DNA of 64,000 nucleotides from Macrostomum hystrix (Eukaryota; Platyhelminthes; Macrostomidae), in NCBI GenBank assembly GCA_950097015.1, contig CATNEN010000014.1, positions 930,001 through 994,000 of the forward strand, read 5' to 3'. The notes beneath the pieces are model-generated. The model was not told the origin of the DNA and ran no database searches. It saw only the letters and a list, made by a program, of their open reading frames with translations. Position 1 is the first letter of the stretch. Every line of letters starts with the position of its first letter. The position numbers and the translations under genes are program-made. Of this stretch, positions 44,288 through 55,830 are shown in pieces.

Positions 44288-47200
44288 ATGACATCGCTGG
44301 GGCATCGGTCCAGGACTGACTCTGGGTGAGTATTTTTCTCTCTCTCTCATTCTCTAAGTTTATTTCTACTCAAGAACCCAAAAAACCTAATAGACGAAGG
44401 TAAAATTGCTAAGCGTCCCCGCCTCCCTCACCGGCAGCACCGCGGCAGGCTCCGCCGGAGCGGCCCCAGCCGCGAACGGCCCACGTCAATTGGATTTCTA
44501 CGAGGCCATGTCGGACTTTCAGACAATGTTCCCCAGCCTGGACCCGCAACTCATCGAGTGCGTGCTGCGTGACAACAATGGCGTGGTGCACACTACAGTC
44601 GACAGCCTCCTGCGTCTCAGCGAGGGCCCGGCCGCGGCAGCCGCCGTACCCGGCGAATCGGGCAGCGCCGCATCGGCTCATTTTAAGAGGCGGCAGGCCG
44701 ACGGCGGTGGAAAGGCGGACTCCGCTGCCGTCGCCTCTGGCAGCATGGCTGGCGTCAAACCTGACGATCTGCCACCGTCATATGAACAGGTGCGAATTCC
44801 CATGTAGCACTCCGCACAGGGAGATCAGGAATGATCAGTTATAACACGAGACGCATTCTTGGGATTTCCCGAAAGCAGGCTGCATTCTTTCAAACTGGGA
44901 ATTCCCATAGATAGGCTGCGTTGTTGTAAACGGGCATTGTTAGGGAAATCCCAAGGTGGGACTCCATCCTTGTAAACGGAATAGTTTGGGAAATCCCAAG
45001 ATCGGACTCCATCCTTGCAAACTTAATAGTTAGGGAAATCCTAAGCTCGGACTCCATCCTTGTAAACTTAATAGTTAGGGAAATCCCAAGATCGGACTTC
45101 ATCCTTGTAAACTTAATAGTTAGGGAAATCCCAAGATGGGACTCCATCCTTGCAAACTTAATAGTTAGGGAAATCCCAAGGTGGGACTCCATCCTTGCAA
45201 ACTTAATAGTTAGGGAAATCCCAAGATGGGACTCCATCCTTGCAAACTTAATAGTTAGGGAAATCCCAAGATGGGACTCCATCCTTGCAAACTTAATAGT
45301 TAGGGAAATCCCAAGCTCGGACTCCATCCTTGCAAACTTAATAGTTAGGGAAATCCTAAGCTCGGACTCCATCCTTGTAAGCTTAATAGTTAGGGAAATC
45401 CCAAGGTGGGACTCCATCCTTGCAAACTTAATAGTTAGGGAAATCCCAAGGTGGGACTCCATCCTTGTAAGCTTAATAGTTAGGGAACTCCCAAGGTGGG
45501 ACTCCATCCTTGCAAACTTAATAGTTAGGGAAATCCCAAGGTGGGACTCCATCCTTGCAAACTTAATAGTTAGGGAAATCCTAAGCTCGGACTCCATCCT
45601 TGTATACGGGGAATTGCTATGGAAATCTCTAAACAGTCTGCGTCCTTGTGAACTTTAATCCGTTCACATCCTCTAAAACTGGGAACTCCCAGGAAAACTC
45701 CAATAGCCTTACTGGGACTGAGAGTTGCTGGTGAAATCTCTCACGATTTGCAAAGTGGGAGCTCCTCGGTGAATCAAGTAAAATTCTAAGAAATGCCGAG
45801 CATCTTGCTTCACCATGCTGATCTTCGCGATAATCGCAACTGCCTCTTCGTGGCAATCTATTTATTTTAGGAAATCAGCTTCTACACGCGTGGAGAAAAC
45901 ATACTTGTTGCAATTCTATCACCCTTCCTTTGCATTTTCTGCCATCAAAGGCCCTGCGCGCAAGCCAGCAGCCTTCGGCTGGTGGCAGCGGGAGTAGCGG
46001 CCAGTCCGCTGACCGGCACCACACGCATCCGCCCAAGCACTCCAGGCAGGGCGGCAGCAGCAACGGCGGTGGCAGCGGCAGGCACGGTGGCATCCGCCAC
46101 GGCCTTTCCTCACTGCAGCCGCAGCCACCACAGGCAGCCGCGGCTCCTACTCACAGCCTGGCGGCAGCTGGTACCACCATCGGCCATCACAGATCGCACT
46201 CGCAGCCGTCGGCGACAACTTTCAGCAGCTACAGCTTCCGTGCCACGGCAACTGCTGCCCCGGATGCTGCAGCGGTTGTGGCCGCTTCTGCAGCCGGCGC
46301 AACTGCGTCTACTTCAGCCACGACTTCGGCCTCCGCGTGCGGCTACCGTCGATGGAATCCGCCGCTCCTCGGTGCTCTGCCCGATGATTTCCTGCGCATC
46401 TCTTTTGTACCGGCAACCGCCGCTGCCGCCACATCCTCTGCCGTTGCGGTCTCTTCGGCCGCCTCGGTGGCCTCCTCCGCTTCTGTCGCCGCCACGGCTG
46501 GCTCCTCGGGTCGTCAAGGCGGCGGACGCAGCGGCGGCGGCTCAGGACGCAGCCGAAGTCACCACCACAAGTGCAGCAACTGCGGCCGATATCACCATCA
46601 TCACAGAGCCGGCGGTGGAGGCGGCAGCGGCGGTGGTCACCGGGGCGGCGCCGGCGGAGGCAGCGTCGGGAGGCCGCGCGATCCGAGCGACCAGCTGCCG
46701 GAGACGCCGCATCAGCCCGCGTCCCATCTCGTTCAGCCGCCGGTTCCACCACCCTCGGCGCAGCCTCCGCCACAGCCGCCGCGCCAGAGACCGAGCGGCG
46801 TTAATTGGCAGCAGCAGCAGCAGCAGCAGGCGCAGGCGATTTCGCCATCGTCCAGTTACCATAGCAACAGTTCTCACCCGAATCAGCCGCAGCACAGCCA
46901 TAGCGCTGTCTACAATCAGATCCTGGCCGACGAGCGCCTCGCCATCGCCCTGCAGAACGAAGAGTTCCTCTCACTGCTGCGCAACGACAGCGACTTCATG
47001 CGCACTCTGCAGCGCGACACCAGCCGGCGCACCCGCCGACTCATGCTCACGCAGTCCTCCGGGCACTGGCCGCAGCCTCAGCCGCTGCACTCGCGCTCCT
47101 TTTCGCAGCCGGCCGCCCCCCCGTCTATGCAGCCGCCGCAGCCGGCATTTCCGCCGCCGCCGTTTCTTCTGCCACCACCGCAGCCGCGGCCGCCGATGCC

Positions 47201-48337
47201 GATGTCGTCAATGGTTGAGACTGGACACCTTGTGCCCGGCAGCCTTGTGCCCACAGGTGAGCAAAATCGAGTTATTGCTTTTTAGCGATTAAAGTTTTAT
47301 ATTTTCTTTGTAATAATTTTGGTACTCCTTAGCTTTGGCATGCTTGGTACCGAATCCACCTGCCGTTCTTACAGAGGGCTACGGGCAAGACCAGTCGCCG
47401 GTTGAGCCAGCCAGGCCGGATGTCGGCTGCGGCTCCTCGGCTGCCGCCGCTGGAGTCGGTGGCAGCGACGAACTGAGCAGCCAGTTGCGGCATATGGGAA
47501 AGCGTGAGTGCAGCTCTATGGGACTTTATGCCTCATCGAGGTAGAGGCTGTGCAGTTCAGGGGTAGAGGCTGTGCAGTTCAGGGGTAGAGGCTGTGCAGT
47601 TCAGGGGTAGAGGGTGGGCAGTTCAGGGGTAGAGGCTGTACAGTTCAGGGGTAGAGGGTGAGCAGTTCAGGGGTAGAGGCTGTGCAGTTCAGAGGTAGAG
47701 GGTGGGCAGTTCAGGGGTAGAGGCTGTGCAGTTCAGGGGTAGAGGCTGTGCAGTTCAGGGGTAGAGGCTGTGCAGTTCAGGGGTAGAGGCTGTGCAGTTC
47801 AGGGGTAGAGGCTGTGCAGTTCAGGGGTAGAGGCTGTGCAGTTCAGGGGTAGAGGCTGTGCAGTTCAGGGGTAGAGGCTGTGCAGTTCAGGGGTAGAGGC
47901 TGTGCAGTTCAGGGGTAGAGGCTGTGCAGTTCAGGGGTAGAGGCTGTGCAGCTGTATCGCCGAGGCAGAGGTGGTTGCTTGAAAAGTTCCCTGAATTCCC
48001 TGTACAGTTTGGTATTGCTCCCTGGTTCCTCCGTCCCGCAGTGTCCGGCCGCCGGTTCGCCGAGATGGCGCGCAAGTTCTTCGGCATGGCGCGGCACTAT
48101 CGTCAGCGCCGCCAGCAGCACCTGCTGCTGCATCAGCCTCAGCTGCTGACCATGAGCGCCCAGACTGAGAGCACACTCAACCTGCTGGAGAATGGCGACT
48201 TTGACGCAGAGGATGATGGCGAGGTCAATCCAGCAATCGGCGGCGGTGGCGTCTTCTGCGGTCGCGACGTCCTCGAAGAAGAGGGAGCAGCGATGGCGGC
48301 CGAGACTCAGGAGGTGCACGAAGTCGATCGAGTCTGA
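44288..48337 (+). CDS. CUEDC1: CUE domain-containing protein 1 (706 aa, five exons)
   Basis: Exons 44288-44325, 44438-44789, ~45951-47256, 47375-47503 and 48042-48337; phases match (2,121 nt). The start MTSLGHRSRTDSG matches the vertebrate CUEDC1 N-terminus. The CUE domain (ubiquitin-binding three-helix fold) lies at about residues 30-75: FYEAMSDFQTMFPSLD, LIECVLRDNNG. Family landmarks follow: RWNPPLLGALPDDFLRI, LADERLAIALQNEEFLSLLR, LRHMGKLSGRRFAEMARKFF. Exon 3 is expanded by Ala/His/Gly/Gln/Pro low-complexity tracts, making the protein nearly twice the usual length. The exon 3 acceptor is uncertain (45951, or 45972, also in frame). Introns 2 and 4 and the 3' flank contain three different minisatellites. 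Likely a ubiquitin-pathway adaptor; exact partner unknown. Confidence 0.85.
44890..45605. repeat. 45-bp minisatellite in CUEDC1 intron 2, about 16 copies
   Basis: Core GGGACTCCATCCTTGCAAAC then TTAATAGTTAGGGAAATCCC. The start of the intron itself (GTGCGAATTCCCATGTAGCA) resembles a diverged unit, which suggests the array grew from the 5' splice-site region. Confidence 0.95.
47545..47950. repeat. 22-bp minisatellite in CUEDC1 intron 4, about 18 copies
   Basis: Unit GTAGAGGCTGTGCAGTTCAG plus GG; starts right after the 5' splice-site region (GTGAGTGCAGC) and ends about 90 bp before the next exon's acceptor. Confidence 0.95.
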
Positions 48338-48417
48338 TGCCTCGATGTTTTTTTTTACTTTTTATCAGTTTTTTCGGGTTACTTTTTAACTAACCGGGCA
48401 TCTGTTTCGGAATCTCT

Positions 48418-48870
48418 TCATTTTCACTCGGATTCTCCTCAGACAGTGAGAATTCCCTTCATTTTCACTCGGATTCTCCTCAGACAGTGTGAATTCCCTT
48501 TATTTTCACTCGGATTCTCCTCATACAGTGAGAATTCCCTTCATTTTCACTCGGATTCTCCTCAGACAGTGGGAATTCCCTTCATTTTCACTTGGATTCT
48601 CCTCAGACAGCGGGAATTCCCTTCATTTCGACTCGGATTCTCCTCATACAGTGGAAATTTCCTTCATTTTCACTTGGATTCTCCTCAGACAGCGGGAATT
48701 CCCTTCATTTCGACTCGGATTCTCCTCATACAGTGGGAATTTCCTTCATTTTCACTCGGATTCTCCTCAGACAGCGGGAATTCCCTTCATTTCGACTCGG
48801 ATTCTCCTCAGACAGTGCGAATTCCCTAATTTTCACTCGGATTCTCCTCCGGCAGTGGGAATCCTCTTTT
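48418..48870. repeat. 41-bp minisatellite downstream of CUEDC1, about 11 copies
   Basis: Core TCATTTTCACTCGGATTCTC then CTCAGACAGTGAGAATTCCCT; exact 41-bp spacing at the start. It begins 80 bp after the stop codon, so probably 3' UTR. Confidence 0.95.
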
Positions 48871-49408
48871 TTCAATAGGACTCTCATTATGTATTGCGGG
48901 AACTCCCGGTGTTTGCCTGGGTTTTCCATATGAGAGAACATTAGGGTCGGGAATTCCCAGAGTCAGTTCAGATTGATGCAGCTCTGTTTCTCAGCTGCTA
49001 CATGTAGATATCGCTAGTGCGCAGGATGCTCTTGTAGAATGGCCATATTTTTATAAGCTCGTGTCTGCACGGCCTACTTTACTCGGTCTGCAATGATTTT
49101 TGTGGCACAACTAGCTGTACAGTTTTAAATGATGCACTCGCTTTTTTAACTGACAGGACTTTAGATGTGTTTAAATTTAACATAACATTTTTTATATAAA
49201 AAATTTCATAAAACTTTCTTGTTTTTCTACTATCATTGTTAATCTATAGTTTATCTTCTCTGCTTGTGATATGCGACAATGGGTTTCTCTCCTTTGCGTC
49301 GCAGGTTTTGCAAATTTTTGTTATTCTGCAATTGCTTCTGAACCGTTTTTATTAGTCTGCACAGCTAGTTGTTGATTTCTACTTTTTATAAGTTGATTTA
49401 TTGTTTAG
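48871..49408. other. Intergenic, no gene seen
   Basis: AT-rich, no repeat and no convincing ORF. Confidence 0.45.
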
Positions 49409-49604
49409 CGGGGAAGCGGCGTGCCTTCTCACCTTGGCTGCCAGCGCCTCACCTGCTGGCACCGTTGCGTGACTGTCATCCTGCTCTACAGCTGCATCTC
49501 CATGAGGTCCCATTGGGGCTTCGCGATTTACTGGTTTTGTGTCTGTGCTTTAGCTTTGACTTGTCCTCTGGCGTTCTGGACTGTCAGCTCGCTGTGTGTC
49601 CCTG

Positions 49605-50395
49605 CTTCCCTGCTCCGGAACCAACAGCTTGCCGGCTTTCCCTGCTCCGGAACCAACAGCTGGCCGGCTTTCCCTGCTCCGGAACCAACAGCTTCCCGGC
49701 TTTCCCTGCTCCGGAACCAACAGCTTCCCGGCTTTCCCTGCTCCGGAACCAACAGCTTCCCCGGCTTACCCTGCTCCGGAACCAACAGCTTCCCGGCTTT
49801 CCCTGCTCCGGAACCAACAGCTTCCCGGCTTTCCCTGCTCCGGAACCAACAGCTGGATGGCTTTCCCTGCTCCGGAACCAACAGCTTCCCGGCTTTCCCT
49901 GCTCCGGAACCAACAGCTTCCCGGCTTTCCCTGCTCCGGAACCAACAGCTTCCCGGCTTTCCCTGCTCCGGAACCAACAGCTTCCCGGCTTTCCCTGCTC
50001 CGGAACCAACAGCTTCCCCGGCTTACCCTGCTCCGGAACCAACAGCTTCCCGGCTTTCCCTGCTCCGGAACCAACAGCTTCCCCGGCTTACCCTGCTCCG
50101 GAACCAACAGCTTCCCGGCTTTCCCTGCTCCGGAACCAACAGCTGGCCGGCTTTCCCTGCTCCGGAACCAACAGCTTCCCGGCTTTCCCTGCTCCGGAAC
50201 CAACAGCTTCCCGGCTTTCCCTGCTCCGGAACCAACAGCTTCCCGGCTTTCCCTGCTCCGGAACCAACAGCTTCCCCGGCTTACCCTGCTCCGGAACCAA
50301 CAGCTTCCCGGCTTTCCCTGCTCCGGAACCAACAGCTTCCCGGCTTTCCCTGCTCCGGAACCAACAGCTTCCCGGCTTTCCCTGCCAGAAATCAA
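49605..50395. repeat. 32/33-bp minisatellite, about 25 copies
   Basis: Unit CAGCTTCCCGGCTTTCCCTG plus CTCCGGAACCAA; a 33-bp variant has CCCCGGCTTACC. Open in several frames on both strands only because it lacks stop codons. Confidence 0.95.
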
Positions 50396-50867
50396 CTGAT
50401 GGCTACTCAAAGACTTTGGAAAAGATGACGTGTTGGGAAAAGTCAGTTTAATTTATTATCTAGTGGGTTAGTTATTCGCTTATTTGCGTTGACAATTTTT
50501 CAACCTCGCGTTTCCCGCCGCGGCTGCCTCTTGTTAATTTTTTTACACTGCACAGGTGCAAATCACATTTGTACATAACGCCCAGCGCTACACAAAATAA
50601 CACCTGCCTGCACCTGAGAGCCTGCCCCAGTCATGACCGCTTTCAGGACCCGTCATCTCTCCTACCTCAAGCAGCTGTTGTTATATTTATATACATAACA
50701 TATATACAAATACATCTTATCTGGACTCGATTTTACCAATACAAACTGTGTTGTTTTTTACACCGAGCTGTGAGCTCGAATGTTTCTACTGCGCACCGAC
50801 ACGGCAAGCCAGGTCTGTCCCGCATCTCCGTGATGTCCGTCAGCTGCGGTTTACTGATCTCCCTACC

Positions 50868-51640
50868 CTGGCATCCTTTCTGCTTACCAACTATCCATTC
50901 TGCCTACCCTGGCATCCATTCTGCCTACCCTGACATCCATTCTGCCTACCCTGACATCCATTCTGCCTACCCTGGCATCCATTCTGCCTACCCTGGCATC
51001 CATTCTGCCTACCCTGGCTTCCATTCTGCCTACCCTGGCATCCATTCTGCCTACCCTGACATCCATTCTGCCTACCCTGACATCCATTCTGCCTACCCTG
51101 ACATTCATTCTGCCTACCCTGGCATCCATTCTGCCTACCCTGACATCCATTCTGCCTACCCTGACATCCATTCTGCCTACCCTGACATCCATTCTGCCTA
51201 CCCTGACATCCATTCTGCCTACCCTGGCATCCATTCTGCTTACCAACCATCCATTCTGCCTACTAACCATCCATTCTGCCTACTAACCATCCATTCTGCC
51301 TACCCTGACATCCATTCTGCCTACCCTGACATCCATTCTGCCTACCCTGCCTATCAACGCATCAACACTGCCTATTCTGACATCAATCTGCCTACCCTGA
51401 CATCCATTCTGCCTACCCTGCCTATCAACGCATCAACACTGCCTATTCTGACATCAATCTGCCTACCCTGGCATCCATTCTGCCTACCCTGCCTATCAAC
51501 GCATCAACACTGCCTATTCTGACATCCATCTGCCTACCCTGCCTATCAACGCATCAACACTGCCTATTCTGACATCCATCTGCCTACCCTGCCTATCAAC
51601 GCATCAACACTGCCTATTCTGACATCCAGACATGCTGGAA
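50868..51640. repeat. 21-bp minisatellite (~20 copies) with ~70-bp higher-order tail
   Basis: Unit CCTGACATCCATTCTGCCTA plus C (CCTGGCATCC variant). From about 51340 it changes to a longer unit containing CTATCAACGCATCAACACTG, repeated about five times. Confidence 0.95.
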
Positions 51641-52397
51641 TCCGGTATGGACCTCGGTTGCCAAATCCGATCGGTTTTTTATAATCCTCATGTTTGAACT
51701 TTTATCTCAAGCAGATGGTTGCTTTCCTGTTAAAGCTACCCTCCTCTCACCTCGCTTGAGGCCTGTTTTTGCAGTCTGCTTCTTGTCTAACCCACCCACC
51801 TGCAGAATTGCAGCTTTACCTGCGTCTCCCTTCGGTTATTTTGGTGTACAAACCGGTCCCAGCTGCCCTATTTACTGCTGCTGTGAACTGCAACAAAACC
51901 TCCGCTATCTGTCTCCCCTTTGGCTTAGCCATAGCCAACTTTATACATTTATTCTATGATAAATAGACTTGCAATTTATCGATGCCCGGCACCCCAGTCA
52001 GTGGCTGCCGTGGCCTGAGTGACTCGCCAGACATGCATAGACCGACTCCTCCGTCCGCTTCATTCTGAACTGACTGCCCCAAGGGAGCCGGCTCACCCCG
52101 CTGCTCATCCGTCAGCTCATGCGCCCAAAATTCTGAATTTCAAATTCTAAAGTCAGCCATGGATTTTTATTGCTCACTTCGAGTGCGGACTTTCGATTGC
52201 ACACAGCTCTGGCTAATCTATTGATTCTGATTCTGACTATTCGGTTCTGAAGACTGCTGTCGAGACTAAATCCTTTTTAACACCCTTTCCACAACTGGCC
52301 CGATACTGACGTGGTGCACGCCCCGTCTGCCGCATTGTACCCGATGGAAACAGTGCTGTTCTGCACTCGTGGCAATGGTCGCTTCAAGTGCCCCGTT

Positions 52398-52585
52398 TAC
52401 GACTCAAACACTTCTCTAGCGACTCAAACGCTTCTCTAGCGACTCAAACACTTCTCTAGCGACTCAACCACTTCTCTAGCGACTCAAACACTTCTCTAGC
52501 GACTCAAACACTTCTCTAGCGACTCAAACGCTTCTCTAGCGACTCAAACGCTTCTCTAGCGACTCAAACGCTTCTCTAACGGCTA
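52398..52585. repeat. 20-bp minisatellite, about 9 copies, related to the 20-kb array
   Basis: Unit CGACTCAAACGCTTCTCTAG (ACACTTC and CAACCAC variants). Same period and core as 19961-20450. Confidence 0.9.
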
Positions 52586-52650
52586 AACTGTACGAGCTCC
52601 CACGATGATAATGAAGCCCCGGCTGCCACGGAATTTTTTATCTAACCTTC

Positions 52651-52701
52651 ATGCAGATTGTGCTCACATGCAGATTGTGCTCACATGCAGATTGTGCTCA
52701 C
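52651..52701. repeat. 17-bp perfect triplicate
   Basis: ATGCAGATTGTGCTCAC three times in a row. Confidence 0.9.
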
Positions 52702-53144
52702 ACGGTTCATTTGTCCGCTGCGCTTTGTAAAAGCTTCGCATGTTAAAATCATCGTGAGTCTTTGTTCAATGACTGACAGCAGAGTAGCAGAAAGCAGAGT
52801 AAAAACGCAAAAGTACTTTAGATTAGGTGCTTAGATAAGGCTTTATAAAAACTAAGTAATTATTTATTCATAGTAATTTGCGTTGAAGACAAATCGCGCG
52901 ATAGATTGTCTGGGGCTTGTCAAAATGTCAAACAGGCAGGAGGAAGTTGCGCACGGGGCGTGGACAGCGAAGGGCTTACATCTACATTAAATCAAAGCTT
53001 CAATTGAAGCAAATCGAACAATATGGCCACTCTACAGGGCTACAATGGAAACTCTTGATAGCACACACAATGGGAGCGATGCAGTCTAAGTCTAGCTAAA
53101 AGAAATTAATCAGTTAACAAAAAGTTCTGTTCCCTGCGCTGTGG
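52702..53144. other. 3' flank of the reductase-like gene
   Basis: No ORF of note. TTTATT at about 52863-52868 is an AATAAA on the minus strand, about 280 nt past the stop codon of the minus-strand gene. Confidence 0.4.
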
Positions 53145-55076
53145 TCAGTCGCGGCCCCAGGGCAGCCCCGGCACCAGCAGGGGGGTCCGCCTGACGTACT
53201 CGCGGTAAGCCGGGTCGGAGCCCCAGCGCCTCTCGGCCGACTTCTCCAGCAGAGGCACGCCGGACACGAACAGCACCAGGCCGGCGTTGAGCAGCGGCCC
53301 GGCCAGGCTGGCCCAGTGCAGCGGCTGGCTGAAGCTGGCCGAGGCCGAGGCGGCCAGGCCCGCCCACAGGCACAGCTCGCCAAAGTAGTTCGGGTGCCGG
53401 CTTAGCGACCACACGCCGCTGGAGATGAAGCGGCCGGAGTTGTCCGGATCGGAGCGGAAGGCCAGCTTCTGCCAGTCCGCCACTGTCTCGATGGCCAGGC
53501 CCAGGCAGAACAGGCCCCAGCCCAGAGGCTCCCTCAGCGACATCGGGCGGCGGGCGACGGCTGCGGATGACAGGCAGGCCAGGGCGGTGAGGGTCGGCGC
53601 CAGGTTGCCAAGAGCCCAAGCGCCCTGCATGGTCCAGGCCGCCAGGAATGCGCTCGGGCTCGTCTGCGGATGGGATCGGGGTCAGCCGATGTGAAAATTC
53701 TCATGTCTGAGAGGGGATAATACTCGTGTCTGAAAGGATTGACCGACGGACCACCCTGAGCGGCACCGCCTCGCTGGAGGCTGTCTGGCTGCCAGGGGTT
53801 AGCGATATGGGCGGCATCAGCCGCCTCCTCGCTGCGTCCGTCATGGAGGCTCCCTGCCGCTAAGTCAAAAGTAAGTCAAAGTCTGAAAGGATAATTCTTA
53901 TGTCTGAGAGGGGATAATTCTCATGTCTGAGAGGGGATAATTCTTATGTCTGAGAGGGGATAATTCTCATGTCTGAGAGGGGACAATTGTCATGTCTGAG
54001 AGGGGATAATTCTTATGTCTGATAGGGGATAATTCTTATGTCTGAGAGGGGATAATTCTAATGTCTGAGAGGGGATAATTCTTATGTCTGAGAGGGGATA
54101 ATTCTTATGTCTGAGAGGGGACAATTGTCATGTCTGAGAGGGGATAATTCTTATGTCTGAGAGGGGATAATTCTAATGTCTGAGAGGGGATAATTCTTAT
54201 GTCTGAGAGGGGATAATTCTTATGTCTGAGAGGGGATAATTCTTATGTCTGAGAGGGGATAATTCTTATCTCTGAGAGGGGATAATTCTAATGTCTGAGA
54301 GGGGATAATTCTTATGTCTGAGAGGGGATAATTCTCATGTCTGAGAGGGGATAATTCTCATGTCTGAGAGGGGATAATTCTTATCTCTGAGAGGGGACAA
54401 TTGTCATGTCTGAGAGGGGATAATTCTAATGTCTGAGAGGGGATAATTCTTATGTCTGAGAGGGGACAATTGTCATGTCTGAGAGGGGATAATTCTAATG
54501 TCTGAGAGGGGATAATTCTTATGTCTGAGAGGGGATAATTCTTATGTCTGAGAGGGGATAATTCTTATGTCTGAGAGGGGATAATTCTCATGTCTGAGGG
54601 GATAATATTCGTGTCTGAGAGGGGAAAATTGTCATGTTTGAGAGGGAATAATTCATTTTTGAGAGGGGATAATAATTGTGACTGATGGGACATTTTCATA
54701 TCGGACAGGGGGTATTTGAATGCATGAGAGAGGATAATAAATAGAGTTGAGGTCGAATATGACAAATTTAGTTACTTCAGGATGATTCCGGGCTAACCTT
54801 GATCTTGTTGAAGCGGCGGTCACCGGAGAGCAGGCCCCGGTAGCCCAGGTAGCAGCCGAGCCGCACGGCCCAGATGGCAGCCAGGTACACGGGCACCCAG
54901 CCGCGCATTCCTGTGGGCGGGAACAGCCGCTTCGAGGCGTAGCCAAGCAGGGCCAGGTGGGTGACGGAGCCGGCCAGATCGTAGAATTTCTCAGTGCCCA
55001 GCATGTAGGCCACGGGGAAGCAGGCCCACTGGATGCCCAGGCTCAGGCCCGCAAGCTTGAACACTGCGTTGCCCAT
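53145..55076 (-). CDS. DUF1295 / steroid 5-alpha-reductase-like membrane protein (265 aa, two exons)
   Basis: Minus-strand exons 55076-54798 and 53663-53145, phase 0, GT-AG (ATCAAG|GTTAGC...ATCCGCAG|ACGAGC). The protein is a multi-pass membrane protein (several hydrophobic segments from the N-terminus on). The C-terminal half has the family signature: DWQKLAFRSDPDNSGRFISS, GVWSLSRHPNYFGELCLWAG, VSGVPLLEKSAERRWGSDPA, then YREYVRRTPLLVPGLP. Family members reduce or are presumed to reduce lipid/sterol double bonds with NAD(P)H in membranes; substrate here unknown. Length agrees with the family. The 1.1-kb intron is filled by a 23-bp minisatellite. First of three minus-strand genes in this half of the window. 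Confidence 0.85.
53690..54720. repeat. 23-bp minisatellite in the reductase-like gene intron, about 35 copies
   Basis: Unit TCTGAGAGGGGATAATTCTT plus ATG. In the gene's sense this reads TTATCCCCTCTCAGACAT, with a 3' splice-site-like pyrimidine-CAG. Two or three isolated copies lie left of a unique island at 53747-53863. Confidence 0.95.
53747..53863 (+). other. GC-rich coding-like island inside the intron
   Basis: Plus-strand frame RTTLSGTASLEAVWLPGVSD then MGGISRLLAASVMEAPCR and TAA, 38 codons with coding-like composition, surrounded by AT-rich repeat. No ATG at its start, no match I recognise. Could be a captured exon fragment or a nested antisense exon. Confidence 0.3.
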
Positions 55077-55209
55077 GGCGACTATGTGGGTGAGCTGAAG
55101 TCACGTATTAATGAGCTTGTTTCAGTCATGCTTAATAAGCACCCAGCTGTTTCCTTAGTCATAACTATTTTTTCACTCTCTTGATACTAGTTGTATCCCT
55201 GTACTTTGC

Positions 55210-55830
55210 ACACCCACTTGTCACTCTGATCTTCACTCCAGCTGTCACTCTGATCTTTACTCCAGTTGTCACTCTGATCTTCACTCCAGCTGTCACTCTG
55301 ATCTTCACTCCAGCTGTCACTCTGATCTTCACTCCAGCTGTCACTATGATATTCACTCCAGCTGTCACTCTGATCTTCACTCCAGTTGTCACTCTGATCT
55401 TCACTCCAGTTGTCACTCTGATCTTCACTCCAGCTGTCACTCTGATCTTCACTCCAGCTGTCACTCTGATCTTCACCCTAGCTGTCACTATGATATTCAC
55501 TCCAGCTGTCACTCTGATCTTCACTCTAGCTGTCACTCTGATCTTCACTCCAGCTGTCACTCTGATCTTCACTCCAGCTGTCACTATGATATTCACTCCA
55601 GCTGTCACTATGATCTTCACTCCGGTTGTCACTCTGATCTTCACTCCAGCTGTCACTCTGATCTTCACTCCAGCTGTCACTATGATATTCACTCTAGCTG
55701 TCACTCTGATCTTCACTCCAGCTGTCACTCTGATCTTCACTCCAGCTGTCACTCTGATCTTCACTCCAGTTGTCACTCTGATCTTCACTCCAGCTGTCAC
55801 TCTGATCTTCACTCTAGTTTTCTCTCTGAT
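55210..55830. repeat. 24-bp minisatellite, about 26 copies, between the reductase-like gene and PPM1K
   Basis: Unit TCACTCTGATCTTCACTCCA plus GCTG, with CTATGATATTC and GTTG variants. It lies about 130 bp upstream of the reductase-like start codon (minus strand). A 24-bp period keeps all frames open. Confidence 0.95.

Larger units (their letters stand above)
49409..52076 (+). other. Possible multi-exon membrane-protein gene interrupted by two arrays
   Basis: Three non-repeat islands look partly coding. 49409-49600 (after TTGTTTAG) can read VTVILLYSCISMRSHWGFAI followed by a second hydrophobic run (FCVCALALTCPLAFW). 50767-50848 can read CELECFYCAPTRQARSV. 51770-51966 can read VPAALFTAAVNCNKTSAICL plus FGLAIANFIHLFYDK then TAG, followed in the same frame by MPGTPVSGCRGLSDSPDMHR. 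No single splice model satisfies all three, and competing frames exist. I cannot assign a family. The islands are separated by the 32-bp and 21-bp arrays, the same layout as introns of real genes in this window. Confidence 0.25.

Noticed and set aside
45982-47292. Second 436-codon ORF in CUEDC1 exon 3
   Set aside because: Arg-rich shadow frame of GC-rich low-complexity coding sequence; the family motifs are in the other frame.
49369-50451. ORFs of 200-360 codons in several frames
   Set aside because: Produced by the stop-free 32/33-bp repeat; only the short left part is considered as a possible exon.
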